NCBI GenBank assembly: GCA_050084985.1
Contig: JBITNC010000001.1
Location: 26,102,001 to 26,166,000, forward strand
Length of the DNA: 64,000 nt
Reading direction: 5' to 3'
Source of the DNA: Nageia nagi
Taxonomy: Eukaryota > Pinophyta
The notes beneath the pieces are model-generated. The model was not told the DNA's origin and made no database searches. It worked only from the letters and a program-made list of their open reading frames with translations. This document shows positions 1 through 12,169 of the stretch, piece after piece (the stretch's first letter is position 1; each line of letters opens with the position of its first letter). Made by a program: the position numbers and the translations under genes.

Positions 1-1376
1 TATGGAATCTAAAATTGAAGAACATTTCATATTCATTTACCTTATCTAAAATGAAATTTGAGATTGATTCCATTTTTTTATTTAAATGTGCCCACACTTT
101 GAAACTATGGATGAGTTACAAAGACTAGAAATGCATCACACTTTATATCAAAGAAGCCACCCACCTCAGAGAAAAAGTGATCACCAATATACTCCACAAC
201 ACAAAAAATTATGGACTTATCAAGTCCTACTTTAAATTGTAGGAAATTATAAACTAAAAATGTCACATAACCTTAAAGAAACTAAAAGGATTACTTATCA
301 ACGTACTATTGCTAAACCCACTAGGGTTATTAACTTTGGTTCCAACAAGCACTTCTTTTTTATCTCTAATGTTGAAGGATCTTCATGAATATCCATAACT
401 AGAGTATATGCCTCACTCAAACCTATTGTATTGACACTCTCTTTTTTTTTCTACTTATCACTCTTACAAATTAGATATGGACTAGGCACTTCCTTACTCT
501 TCTTACATGTATTTTACTATAGTCCCATTGACAATTTTTTTAGTCACCCATAAATATTAATTAATACCAAATATCAAATTTTAGTGGTAAGAAATAGAGT
601 ATTATTTCTTATTCCTTTATAAAAGTAGAATATTGTACCAAAAGAATTTTCTATAAAGGGGTATGACTAAATCACATCTTTACAAGAATGGATATCATAT
701 AATGTTAACTTACAATCTTACATTGTTATAATCAAATAATTATGAAATATTTTTTTATGATTACACAAAACACATGGAGTTTCAGTTCCATTTCATCCAT
801 GAGCATGTATGAAGGTATACTATACAATTTTATTTTTGCTCCACAAGTGACCAATATGTATTTATATTCATAAAATATTTATATATTTTGATCAAATAAG
901 GAAAGATTAAATAATCATCTTACTTGGTATTTCATATGATGTTCAACCCCATGTGGGAGATTCCATAGATGTTTTTGAAGCATGGAAGAAATCGCAACAA
1001 GTGTTTGCATCCAAGAATAAAAATTAGATTCTACATTTACAAGAATATTTACATACATTAAAATTAAAAATTAGTTAAAAAATTGAGTCCTTGTACTTAT
1101 TGTACTTAGAGCACTCTCAAAGACATACCTTACATTTGTGATAATACTTAACATTTTGAAGTAAACACATGAATTTTAAGAGTTAGTAAATATATTGCAA
1201 CAAGAGGAAGCTACCCATGCAACTTCAAATGAAGAGGAATAAGCCCTGATATGTAATCAAAGAGGCAAGAAGCCATTTTAATAGAAATAAATAGGCAAAT
1301 AAATTTCTCAATCTAATGACAAGTAAAAGAAGAGTTATTTAATTTGCGGAAGGAAAGGGCATGAATTGCAGGATTA
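1..1376 (+). mobile_element. Ty1/copia gag fragment (copia-0), cut by an LTR at 1377
   Basis: This is the gag-side end of a decayed copia retrotransposon. From about 930 to 1376 the broken reading frame resembles a copia Gag (UBN2-type) domain, with the family-typical run EAWKKSQQVFASK. It ends in a degenerate zinc knuckle, ICGRKGHELQ, near 1342-1371. The segment aligns almost end to end, in the same orientation, with 8939-10312, and the match continues off the left edge of the window. Many in-frame stops make it non-functional. The reading breaks just after the knuckle, where the LTR of element D begins. Positions 1-900 have no recognisable domain and are probably leader or N-terminal gag; they are included because they are conserved between the two copies. 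Confidence 0.7.
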
Positions 1377-1887
1377 TGTTAGAATATATAATATATTATT
1401 ATGTAATTTAATATTTAGATGGTATATAAGTATAAATAATAATTTAATGTAATTCCTTATTTTATCACTAAATACCTAAAAGTGATAAAGTAGTGGAAGA
1501 CTTTGACTTCACCCAAGCATGACACTTGTCTATGCTATCCCCATGTAAACTTTGAGTTAAAAGGTTAGTTAAGGTGAGGTTCTCACCTATAAAAAGAAGA
1601 CATGGTATTGTTATAATATACACTTGTATAAAGCATTCTCATGCTTGTAGTATTAGGAGAGCTTAATCTTGTAGGAAGCTTAAAATGCTTCTAGTTGTAA
1701 AGACAGTTAGAGTTCTTGAGATAACAGAAATTAGAAATGCTTCAAATGGATGTACTCCCTTAGTTTGAGGAACCAATATATATGTTTATGTTCTCTTATG
1801 TGAATGATTTATGTGTTCTTAATATTAGTGGAATATTCCATCCAAGGTGATCTTGGGTGGAGATAAAGAATTACTTCATCTCCTACA
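1377..1887 (+). repeat. LTR of element D (copia type, about 511 bp)
   Basis: The sequence begins TGTTAGAATA and ends CCTACA, giving TG...CA ends. A TATA-like box, CTATAAAAAG, lies near 1587-1596. A tRNA-Met-type primer-binding site follows directly. The LTR interrupts the copia-0 gag just after its zinc knuckle. The layout (TATA box, then AGAGCTT-type stretches, then TTTGGTATCAAAGC) matches the LTR at 56070-56570, although the U3 sequence differs. I found no second copy of this LTR downstream, so it is a 5' LTR of a truncated element or a disrupted remnant. Confidence 0.7.
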
Positions 1888-1889
1888 TT

Positions 1890-1901
1890 TGGTATCAAAG
1901 C
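1890..1901 (+). other. Primer-binding site of element D
   Basis: TGGTATCAAAGC lies two bases after the LTR and differs by one base from the common plant tRNA-iMet PBS TGGTATCAGAGC. Confidence 0.75.
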
Positions 1902-3313
1902 TTCTCTTGGAGATCTTCCATTCATCATGTGAGGTAAACTCATCTTGAGGTATAAATATTCTCATCACTCTCTTATATTTTGTAAGTTTTTTTTTTTCTT
2001 ATACAAGATATTGTTTTTTTTCAAAATTAAGCTTTAAGCTTATATATGTGATTAAATAGCTTCTTGGTGTAAGAATAGCTTAAAAATTAAGTATGGATTT
2101 TAGTGTTTTCTAACCATTTTTTTGGGTACTAAATTCCATTTTTGAAGAGATTAACCCTTTTTTTTAATATGGGTTTAACATGTATTTTTTATCTATTATT
2201 ATATATATGTTAGCCTCTAACATAAGTTTACTATATTAATTATTTTGTAAAGTTTTGTAATTATTTTTACAAGTTGAAAATTTCTTATTTTCTTTACAAT
2301 ATAACTAATTCTTTACAAATGATTATTTCATATATAACAATATCTTAATTTTTTTTTTTGAAAGATTACATTTTTTTTTAAATTTGACCTTTTACAAAAC
2401 AAAAAAACTTGTTATTCTATAGCTATTTACTATTGTTATTTTCTTATGAAAAATATGACAATATATTTTTTTTTACACAAAGGAAGGTCTTGTACAATAT
2501 ATTTGTGCATTTTTTTACAAGACTTTGCAATGAATATTGTAATTTAAAAAAAAAAATTATATGTACAATTTTTTTTTGCACATCTTTTATATATATTTCT
2601 TGTTATTGTTTATTATGTAATTTGCATAAAAATTTAAAAAAGAGGACATACATTATTTCTTTGTTTATTTTTTTTTCAACATAATTTGTTTTTGACATAT
2701 ATATTTCAAAAAAATGATCCATATCATCAATAATATAAAAGTTCTTTTAAATATTTAAAGATGAAGTATTCATTCATACTCCACTCCCCTTCAAGGTTAA
2801 CTTTACCATCCTAAGCAATTATATAGGTTCATATATGCTTTCATATGAATTTGACATCATATATAGTAATAATCACTCTCCCCCTTGAGGGAAATTTCAT
2901 TAGAAGAAGGAAGTAAACAATAATATGATAGAACATGTTTGTTTTAATGTAATTAAGCATCCATGAAAGGAAACAATAGTTTATGTGTTAAGGGTAACCA
3001 ACATTTGGCAACTTATGGATAAGGACCAAAAAATATGGTTGGTGAATATCAATTGAGGGAATATTCCATTTTGATAGACTTAGTTTTCATGACTCAATTA
3101 GTTTAGTAATAAGAAAATCCACTACATATAATGGATGAGGAGGTTAGTTAGAAAATGATCTAAGAGCTTAGGAATAATTATATAGCTAGCTCTTGTTTAC
3201 CTCATACAAGAGACTCAACAAAAAAAAACACTTACATATTGCTAATATCATTCAACATGATAATATTTTGAATGTGTTATTTTTCTTCATTAGTTCATCA
3301 CTCTTCTTTCCTT
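1902..3313. other. A+T-rich leader of element D and unassigned sequence
   Basis: The first part, to about 2000, resembles the post-PBS leader of element E near 56590-56700 (both have a GAGGTAAA or GAGGTATAAA context, then poly-T). From 2000 to 2700 it is low-complexity, with many poly-T and poly-A runs. The short frame at 2409-2684 is composed of Phe, Leu, Ile and Tyr as expected from poly-T DNA and is not called as a gene. Nothing recognisable was seen from 2700 to 3313. Confidence 0.45.
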
Positions 3314-3565
3314 TCAACCTTCTCCATGATTTTGAAGTATTGGAGTGGTCAAAAAGGTTTGACCTTATCTATGATTGTCAAATGTGGAAGTGGTTAAAAA
3401 GGTTTGACCTTCTTTGTGATTATTATATGTTGGAGTGGTTTAAAAGGTTTAACCTTATCCATGATTGTTATATGTTGGAGTGGTTAAGAAGGTTCAACCT
3501 TCTTTGTGATTGTTAAATGTTGGAGTGGTTCAAAAGGTTCACCCTTATCCCATATTGTAAATATT
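3314..3565 (+). repeat. 45-bp minisatellite, about 5.5 copies
   Basis: Units of 44-46 bp begin TGGAGTGGT at 3341, 3385, 3431, 3476 and 3521, with a partial unit before 3341. Each unit carries the imperfect palindrome AAGGTTTGACCTT. Because 45 is a multiple of three, the frame at 3193-3516 reads through as a 15-residue repeat of the type LEWxKRFxLxxDCxM. No start context or homology supports this being a real protein. Confidence 0.85.
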
Positions 3566-6535
3566 TTTCCTTGATGAAAAATTGAATCCATGTTGTTTTA
3601 TTAATGCTACCTTCTTCCATCATATAAATCTTACCTAGTAGCATGGTTAAGATGGTATTTTTTATGATTAATGGCTTGGACATCTTGATTAAGTGGCATA
3701 TTCAAGTTGGTATTTTCATTATCTAGGTTATAGTATTTTTGTTGGAGACCTTAACCTTCCAATTGAACATGTTTATAAATGGATAAAAATATATGCATCT
3801 TAAGCTATAATTAGGTTCTTGCAAACTATATATCTTTATTACTAGAATGGTTCAGATGACTACTAGGGAAATGCTCCATGTGCAATCAATAAGCTCCCTC
3901 TTGATTTGGATGATAGGTGGGATTCTTCACCATTGGTACAAGGAAGAGCTCATCCTAGAGCACACAAAGGTAAGATACATGCATGAGACCCACCTCCTAC
4001 TCTAGGTAGACATTGGTCTTAGCCTCATTCAGTTAATAAGCATCTTCATGTGGAAAGAGCTCCTCTTCCAGATAGAATACAGGCCCAAATTTGCTTTTAG
4101 TATCTTCTAAAGAGGTAATTGGCAAGGATAATAAAGTAGTACCATCTTAGATAATAAATAATGCAACTAAAAATACAATGAATGTTGAAGGTGGTGGGAC
4201 TATTGATAATGGCTAGGATGCTCCAAACATCTCTCAAGGGTGGCACTATGATGTGCTAGCTGAGAACATTTTTATGAAGAATAGTTAATTTTTAGGTTTA
4301 GATTTTGATGAAAATATTTTTACTTTTGAACTTATGGTATTTTAATACTTGTATAGTCCTAACCAACAATACGATGCAATTAATGTGACTTAATCTTTTT
4401 TGATATTTTGAGGAGTGCTAATTCCTCCCACCCGCCTTTTTTGTGTGATTAAGTCATATAAGTACTTTTTCATCCAAAAAAGATAAAAATAAAAAAAATA
4501 ATCTAAAAAATCAAATATAAATTTAAAATTGATCATAAAATCATTAATACATGGATAATTCATAATAAAATAATTACAAATAAAAAAATAAGTTTCACTC
4601 CTTGATTATTTAACAATACCAAATATAAGTATAAACAAATCATAATTCTTTTTTTTTTAAAAAATTAAACCACTATTTTGCATCCTTTATATCACAACCA
4701 TAATCTATATTACTATGTTATTCATCTTTTTCAGTAATGCACATTTTTCTAATATAATAACTATTAGTATTTTTGTTTGGTATTCATTTCATTTTTATGC
4801 ATGTTTAAGGTAGAAAAGCACATATAATATGACCTCTATTTCTCCTCTTACATAATATCATCATGTCAATGAGTTTTAAAGATTCAAATCTCAATATTCA
4901 ACTATTTAGATGACTAAACTCTATTTTAGAAAATAGATTCAATCACTTATGAGATTTAGGGTTTTATAAAAATAGTAGATTTGTGAATAATAATCAAAAT
5001 CCTCTTTATTAGGTTTAACATGATATGAAAATAATCTACAATATTAGTTTATTATCCTCCCTCTAACTCCATCCCTTTTTCAAGTAAGTCATTTTTGAGT
5101 TGTTTTAATTTGTATCTAATTTTGTTTCATTTAGTCTAGCATTTTATTTCAAACCCTTAATTGGTTTAGCTATTTGAATAATTCACCTATATCTAATTAA
5201 TACATAAAGAAAAATCTCTAAATAGTTAGGTGCTTCTCATGTTTGTTTTTAGATTTTGTAGGGTTTTAAGGTACTTTGTAGAAATTAAAAGTAATAAAGG
5301 TTATTATCAACTTCAAATAATTATAATCAATAGACTATGTTAGTGGTAGGCTCATGAATTCTAATTGTATTCCTCATTTAGTATCGAATTTATATTATAT
5401 ATGATCTTGCTATTGTACATTTTTCTTGTTACGTAAGTCAATTTGGCCTTAATGAGCATCATTCTCAATAGTTTAAAACTTCCATCAATTCAATAAGTCC
5501 TTCAATCTTCATAGTAGAACTCTATAATGAATGTTTAATATCAACCCTTGATGAAGAAGAACATATAGTAATTTATTAATCTTCAATTATGATAAATGGA
5601 TCTTCAAAACAAAGTGAGAAGTTGATAAACTATTTAGGGAAAATAATAAGGTTGATCAATCATAAATAAGCAAATATTTATGATTCTCAAATTTGATATT
5701 TTTGAATTCATGGGATTTCACCTTACTATTTAGTAGCCTAGATTTTTACTTATTTTTAATTATTTAAGATAACATAACTAACCCATTTAAGAAATTTTAA
5801 TTCAATAGCCCTAACCTTGAAATAAGATTTTCCCACTTTAGCCTTGAAACTATAAACATAAATTATATCATTGATTAAATAGCCATCAATACTTGGTATA
5901 TATACATATTATAGTGACATCCAATAGTCATTATCAATTGCTTATTCTTTCAAAATACAAAAAATACCTGATGATTCCTATGGTTATGCACAACGAATAA
6001 TTGGTTTGATGAATGAGGACCATTTTAGTTGCAAGAGCCGATGAATTACTAATGATCCGTTTGGTAAACTACACAATTAGTTTAGTTACCGATTCATTTG
6101 ATTATAGTGACAATTTATTTGATGTGCAATCTTTAGAACTAAAGACCTTATTTTAAGATGTTAAAATCAATATGGTTGCTCACCTTATCGAAACTATTAA
6201 AATAGGATCTCTCAAAAATTTTAAGATGAAAAAGAGGCACTTATTGTTCATAAACTTGAAATAGTCAAATCCAAGTGAACATAGACTTCATTTAAGTTAA
6301 TAACAATGCTTAAATTTACTTTTAAGAAATATATTAGTTATGTAAATTCATGTATCTTTAATGAATTTACATATAAATTCTTTACAAATCAATACAATAT
6401 ACAAACTCTACATAATATTATTGAAAAAAATCATCAATTCCATTATTGATGTTAATGAAAGAATATCTAGAATGCAGACGATTTCATTTTAGAAAGTTAT
6501 AATAATGAATAACAAGAAAAGCCATTGGAATTCAT
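3566..6535. other. Unassigned A+T-rich sequence
   Basis: No domain, LTR pair or terminal inverted repeat could be recognised. Around 3850-4450 the base composition is more balanced and short open stretches occur on the plus strand, ending near an A-rich tract at 4480-4510. This could be the 3' end of an old retroelement, but no motif supports it. From 4510 to 6535 I see only A+T-rich sequence without clear structure. Confidence 0.4.
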
Positions 6536-6544
6536 AACTACCCA

Positions 6545-6775
6545 CTTAACCATGAACCACCAAGTCTAAATGGACATTATAAACTACTAAGTGGTCAACC
6601 ATACACGATGAAGCACCAACAAAGCATATGAATCGATTACTAGAGTTGACGAACCACCAAGTCCAAATAAACATGAGGAAGCACCTGACGATTTGATTAC
6701 TAGACCTGATGAATCAACATACATAAGTGGATACATGAAGAACTTAATGACTTGATTACTTGACTGGTGTATTAT
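6545..6775 (+). repeat. Diverged tandem repeat, about 60-bp phrases
   Basis: Phrases such as GAACCACCAAGTC and GATTACTAGAccTGA recur at about 6552 and 6650 and again in weakened form near 6710-6770. It reads like two to four decayed copies of a 60-100 bp unit. No function can be assigned. Confidence 0.4.
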
Positions 6776-7439
6776 ATAGAATCTTTGCTAGCTTTGGTTT
6801 CATCGACCAGATGCTCCCACTTCATTTTTTTTTTATGATTTTCTCCAAGTTTTAATTTTTATAATATATTCTGAGGATGGAGTATAGTATTATAAGAGGT
6901 TGATTGTTTAAGAAAATACATCTACGAAAATATACCTCTGTGTTTGAATTTCATTAGGAAAGCAAGTCTCAGAAAAGAGATAAATACTATGATGGTTACT
7001 GCTATAGAATATGACAGATTTACAAAGAATTTTGATAGTAATTTTGGTACCATTCATCAAAATCAAGACTACATGGAATTTTCTTTGGGTCTACCGATTA
7101 TGTTTTATTTTTCTAACAACGTTACGGGATCCCATTCAACTATGCTTAAATTTTTATAGTTTTACTGCTTTGGCTATCCTATTTAAGAAGGATGTTTGGA
7201 GATTTGAGTCCATGTAATGGATCTTTTTATCAACCTCCTTTCTATAATAATTTATAAGCAATGGATTTTTATTTTTTCCTATTAAATACTCATTTGATAA
7301 TTTTTTTATCACCCTCCTTTCTACAAGGGTCTCACATAAGAGTTAAATCACTTTTTCATAAAGTCATCATGAAATTAGATAATCCATTCAAGGGAAGGTG
7401 AATTATTATTAATTTCGTTGAATATATTCAACAAGAATA
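6776..7439. other. Unassigned sequence before the copia RT remnant
   Basis: Two short overlapping plus-strand frames (6944-7159 and 7011-7217) show no domain or family resemblance. They may be decayed connector sequence of the copia-0 pol gene that follows, but this cannot be shown. Confidence 0.3.
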
Positions 7440-8570
7440 ATGAAAGGTTTGTAGAGAAGGATTATGTAGAAAAATAAGGTATGGAAAACAAGGAGTTATT
7501 TTTCCCCACATCCAAAATCAAGATAATCAAAATTATATTTTCTATGTTAAAATAATTTGGTTGAAAGTTCTACTAGTAAGATGAAAATAGCCTTCTTAAA
7601 TGGAAATTAGAGAGAAGAAGCCTACATTTTCTAGCTTAAATAATTTTTGAAGTAAAGATAAGAGTAAAAGATATGTGGACTTGTCAAATCATTTTTGGTT
7701 TTAACAAAGCTCTATATATAAAAATGGATGAACACCTTGTATGATGTGGATTCATCCATAGTTCATATGATTCAAATCTCTAGTTCAAATAAAAAAAGGG
7801 AAAGTTTATGATCAATATAACATATATTGATGATCTTATTATCATAGGAAATACTAAATTAATTTATTGAAATTGATATTAATATTTTCAATGACAAAAA
7901 ATGATCAATGATCCTTTAGAAAAAATACATATAGGAAGATAAAGGGAGTGCCTATTGAAGCTATGATGTGTACAAGTGTGAAGTATATAAAAGATAATAT
8001 CAAATACGATAATATTACATGAGGCAAAAAGTCTACATATAGGGAGTCAAGGGGATAATTTAACATTTGAAGTCAAAAAACAATTCTTAATGTTAAAACC
8101 AGAGGAAGTAATCCTAATAGGTTTCACATGACATAAATAATAATTTAAAAGGATCATTTGGCATCATAGATCTCAATCTACTATATCCATATAAAATACA
8201 TTATGATATTCCTAAAAAAATTAAGAATGATATATTATAAATCAATAAAAATATTGATACACATAGATCTACATTGATGGTATTTTGATAATTCACCAAA
8301 CTAGATAAAACATTACTATATCATGAGTTGGTAAGAAATCTTATTTATCTAATCCTCACTAGGTTAAACATCAACTTTTTAATCAGCCATCTTTTGAGCT
8401 TTATGTAGGAACCTAATATGTGTCATTGGATGGAAACTAAAAAGTTTTGGGACATGTCTATGGTATGATTCAATATAGTTTGGAATATAAGAAAAATGAT
8501 TAATTATTCTTATATAGTCACACATATTCATATTATAATGACTCTACAGATGATAAGATATGCACATATT
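7440..8570 (+). pseudogene. Ty1/copia reverse transcriptase and RNase H remnant (copia-0)
   Basis: The decayed pol frame reads, across frameshifts and stops, like the C-terminal half of copia Pol. Near 7490-7560 a stretch ending FSPTSKIKIIKI corresponds to the family run FSPV-KxxSIR. The RT active site is present as YIDDLIIIGN at 7823 onward. At about 8330-8440 the RNase H linker reads LVRNLIYLILTRLNINF and then FMxEPNMCHWM, matching LxGxLxYLTxTRPDI and FMxxPxxxHW. Near 8540 a DSTDD-type stretch recalls the RNase H motif. It probably belongs to the same family as copia-1, whose RT at 25690-26200 aligns with it. Numerous stops make it inactive. Confidence 0.75.
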
Positions 8571-8938
8571 GATATGTATTCTTTTTTAGATTTATTTGAA
8601 TATCTCCTACAATCCATAGGCCTAGATATCAAGTGAATACCTTCCTCTCAACTCTCATATAGGACCTCTAATCCTTCTACCAAAGATATCAACAAAAGGA
8701 ATAGGGAGGAAATCTACTAAACTTACTTGAGGATAACTTGGATAGAACCAATGAAACCTCTTTCACCAAAGCTCTTGTATGATTGTCAAATCTATATGAA
8801 ACTAGAGAATGATTTTGTTACCATCCTTGATTATATCAAGCTATACATATCACATGGTATCTATTTTACTCTTGTCCAAATAAGTTTTTTCTCACACTAG
8901 CTTCATACTGAGATAGACCATCACATATGTAAACTATG
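8571..8938. other. Unassigned spacer between copia-0 RT and copia-1
   Basis: About 370 bp without a recognisable domain. It may contain the decayed 3' end of copia-0 and the lost 5' LTR of copia-1, but no LTR ends or PBS could be identified. Confidence 0.35.
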
Positions 8939-11124
8939 TAGCTTGGAACCTAAAAATGAAGAACATTTTATATTCATTTACCCTATTTAAAATGAAATTT
9001 GAGGTTGGTTCTATTTTTATTGAAAGGTGCCCACACTTTGAAACTATGGATGAGTTACAAAGACTAAAAATGCATCGCACTTTATATCAAAGAATTTACC
9101 CACCTTAGAGAAAAAGTGATCACCAATATATCCCACAAAATAAAAAATTATGGACTTATCAAATCTTATTTTGAATTGTAGGAAACTATAAACTAAAAAT
9201 GTCACATAAATCCTAAAGAATTTAAAAGGATTACTCATCAACGTACAATTGCTAAACCCACTAGGGTTACTAACTTTGGTTGCAACAAGCACTTCTTTTT
9301 ATCTCTAATGTTGAAGGATCTTCATGAATCTCCATATGTAGAGTTTATGCCTCACTCAAACCTATTGTATTTTATAGACTCTTTTTTTTTTATTTACTTA
9401 TCACTCTTACAAATTAAAGATGCCTTTCTTATATGTATTTTACTATAGTCCTATTGACCATTTTTTAAAGTTACCCATAAATATTAATACCAAATATTAA
9501 ATTTTAGTAGTAAGAAATAAAGTATTAGTTCTTATTCTTCTATATAAGTAGAATATTGTACCAAAAAATTTATCTATAAAGGGATATGACTACATCACAT
9601 CTTTACAAGAAGGGATATTATATAATGTTAACCTACAATCTTACATTGTTATAATCAAATAATAATGTTTTTTTTTTTTTTAATTTATGATTGCACAAAA
9701 TAAATGGAGTTTCAATGCCATTTCATCCATGAGAATGTATGGATGTATACTATACAACTTTAATTTTTCTCCATAAGTGACTAATATTTATTTATCTTCA
9801 TAAAATATTTATATATTTTAATCAAATAAGAAGGAAAGATTAAATGATCATCTTACTTGGCATTTCATATGATGTTCAACCCTATGTGGGAGATTTCATA
9901 GATGTTGCCAAAACATGTAAGAAATTGCAGCAAGTGTTTGCATAGAAGAATCAAAATCAAATTCTACATTTACAAGGATAGTTTCATACATTGAAATTCA
10001 AAAATAGTGAAAATTTTGAGTCCTTGTACCTATTGTACTTAGAACACTCTCAAAGATATACTGCACCTTTATGAAAACACTTAAAATTCTAAAGTAAACA
10101 GATGACTTTGAAGACTTAGTAAATATATTGTAACAATAATAAGATTCCCATGCGACTTCAAATGTAGAGAAACAAGCAATGATATTTAATCAAAGAGGAG
10201 AAAAGCCATTCTAATAGAAATAAAAAGGCAAAAAAAAACTTTCAATCCAATGACAAGTAAAAGAAGAGTTATTTAATTTTTGGAAGGAAAGGGCATGAAT
10301 TGTAGGTTCTTGGTTCAATTATTTTTCTTCAGGTTCTTTGAGCAATAAGAATCCAAAATTGCAATAAAAAAATCCTAATAATCAAGGGGAGTGGAGAAAT
10401 CAAATACCAACACTATGAAGATAATAATATATAAGGCAATGCTACTGATGATGATCTAGAACAAGAGGAGAACAATCAAGATTTTGATTTTACTCACCAT
10501 AAAAACCATAAATTACATACATTTGGTATGTTTATTCTAGTGCTTCCAAGCACATGAATGGCCAAAAGGATTGGTTTATTTCCTTGGATGAAAAAATTAT
10601 ATCTTAGTAAATTACATTTGGGTAATGACACACCCCATGACATTGAAGGTAAGGAATATGTTCAAGTCTATATTGGAAAGAATGACTATTAGATAAAGGA
10701 GGTCTTGTATGTGCTATGTATTAAAAAGAACCTATTATCCATAAGTCATATATTGGATAACAATATGAAGGTGGTGTTTGATATTATGAAGGGTGAGAAT
10801 TATTTGGATAATAATATGAAGGTGGTGTTTGATATTGTGAAGGGTGAGAATTGTTGTTTCATTTGAGATAAATTCAAATATTATCAAATTATGGTAAAAA
10901 TTTCAAGAATGGGAAAGATGTGTCTACTTTATGTTGTAACTTACAATAGTTAGGCACTCAATATTCATGTTGCATATATTACCACTCTATGAAATGGATG
11001 ATTTAGACACATGAATCCCAATTACCTAATCACTCTACAAAATAAGAGTATGGTACATGGTCTCCCATATCTTGATTCTCCTACTATTATTTGTTATATT
11101 TGCATATCAATGAAATAATACATA
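8939..11124 (+). mobile_element. Copia-1, 5' part: Gag, protease, pre-integrase zinc region
   Basis: This is the left portion of a plus-strand copia element. From 8939 to 10312 it matches 1-1376, and the gag zinc knuckle remnant (FGRKGHEL) is at 10280-10310. The protease region reads YSSASKHMNGQKDWF near 10530-10580, corresponding to the copia DSGASxHM motif with the Asp lost. The pre-integrase zinc region follows at about 10985-11110 (HMNPNYLITL, NKSMVHGLP, ICYIC). The frame then runs into the gypsy A insertion and resumes at 24513 with LPFEANTHHVARPLDVIHT, exactly as expected of copia integrase. The 5-bp ACATA is found on both sides of the insertion. Many stops show that the element is dead. 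Confidence 0.85.
10751..10851 (+). repeat. 50-bp tandem duplication in the copia-1 protease region
   Basis: Positions 10751-10800 and 10801-10851 are near-identical copies differing by one inserted T and a few substitutions. They duplicate the end of the protease domain. The unit length of 50-51 bp is compatible with frame only in the 51-bp copy. It probably arose after the element lost function. Confidence 0.9.
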
Positions 11125-11927
11125 TTTAGGTAACCTAAACCCCCTACCTTTTGAGCTCAAACACAAGTTTTTGGCAACCCAAAGGACCTCAAAACAACCG
11201 CATCAAATAATGGAGTTTGACATGTGATGGAGATATGAAATGATTAAAACATGAAAAGAGAAAAAGGGATAGAGATATTTTTGTTATTTTATGCTCCAAA
11301 TGATCATAGACCAATGAAAATAATGATTTTTGTGGGGATTTATAAGTCCTAGGTCCTTAAAGCCCTAATACCAATCCAAACACACTTATGGTCATTTAAA
11401 TCCCCTAGGCTTAAATCAACAAGGCTCTAGAAAAATGAAATAATTCTTATGATACACAATAACATGCATAGATATAGACTAAGATATCTTGATAATGATT
11501 TAAAATATGATTTAAATAAAGATAAATCCTAAACTACTAGATCTATGATGATATTAGCCTATGATGCAACTACATGCAAGCATGCAAAATATACTTATGA
11601 TATGATAAAAAAATATGATATGCCTTGAGAAGAGCTTGAAGAACCTACCAAACCATTAAAAACATAGTTATATCTCACAAAAATCTAAAAAATTGAGCAT
11701 ACACAAATATTTCTTACATAGATATGGACAAAAGTGTGATTTTTTGCACTTAGAAGTGATGGGTATAACTCAAAAGTGAGTGTACTAGTGTATAAAAGGT
11801 TGCAAAGTTCTTGCAAAGGTCTATGTGAAGATATATGTTGAGAAGTAATTTAAAATGATTTGAAATTTGGTTTTATATTTTATCAGTAGCTAACTGGTAG
11901 GTTGATTAGGGTTAATATACTAGACCA
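11125..11927 (-). repeat. Left (3') LTR of gypsy element A, first part
   Basis: The segment aligns with 23509 to about 24310, the start of the right LTR, over its whole length with many substitutions. Shared phrases include CACATCAAATAATGGA, GATATGAAATGATTAAAACATGA and GAAGTGATGGGTATAACTC. The outermost bases are degraded: the expected TG start is now TTTAGG. The preceding ACATA at 11120-11124 matches ACATA at 24513-24517. The LTR is interrupted at about 11927 by copia element B and resumes near 15007. Confidence 0.85.
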
Positions 11928-12165
11928 TGAGAGAATGTTATTCACTAATTGATTATATTAATTGAGAAATCCAATACAATATATAAAATAGGATAATTCA
12001 ACAAGAGAATCCCTATGTAGTTAAAAAATACAAAATATTGATTGAGAATAATTTATTCTCAATATGCTACCAATCTAAATAACAAATTACATGAAAAAAT
12101 TAATGAAATACTATCAAATTTCTATCAAATGTTCCTTATACTAATATATCAAAATCCACTAATTA
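11928..12165 (-). repeat. Left (3') LTR of copia element B
   Basis: It starts TGAGAGAATGTTA and aligns with 14310-14545 (for example ACAAATTACATGAAAA and TGTTCCTTATACTA). The inner boundary is approximate. It lies next to truncated integrase sequence, so the RT/RNase H part of the element is missing. Confidence 0.75.
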
Positions 12166-12169
12166 TGAT

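Noticed and set aside
2409-2684. 91-codon plus-strand open frame
   Set aside because: Composition is Phe/Leu/Tyr/Ile from poly-T tracts; no domain, no coding bias.
5930-6400. Possible endogenous pararetrovirus fragment, considered because of a few balanced-composition stretches
   Set aside because: No RT, movement-protein or coat-protein motif could be found.
6944-7217. Two overlapping short frames that might be a host exon
   Set aside because: No homology, no splice context, and followed directly by a copia RT remnant.
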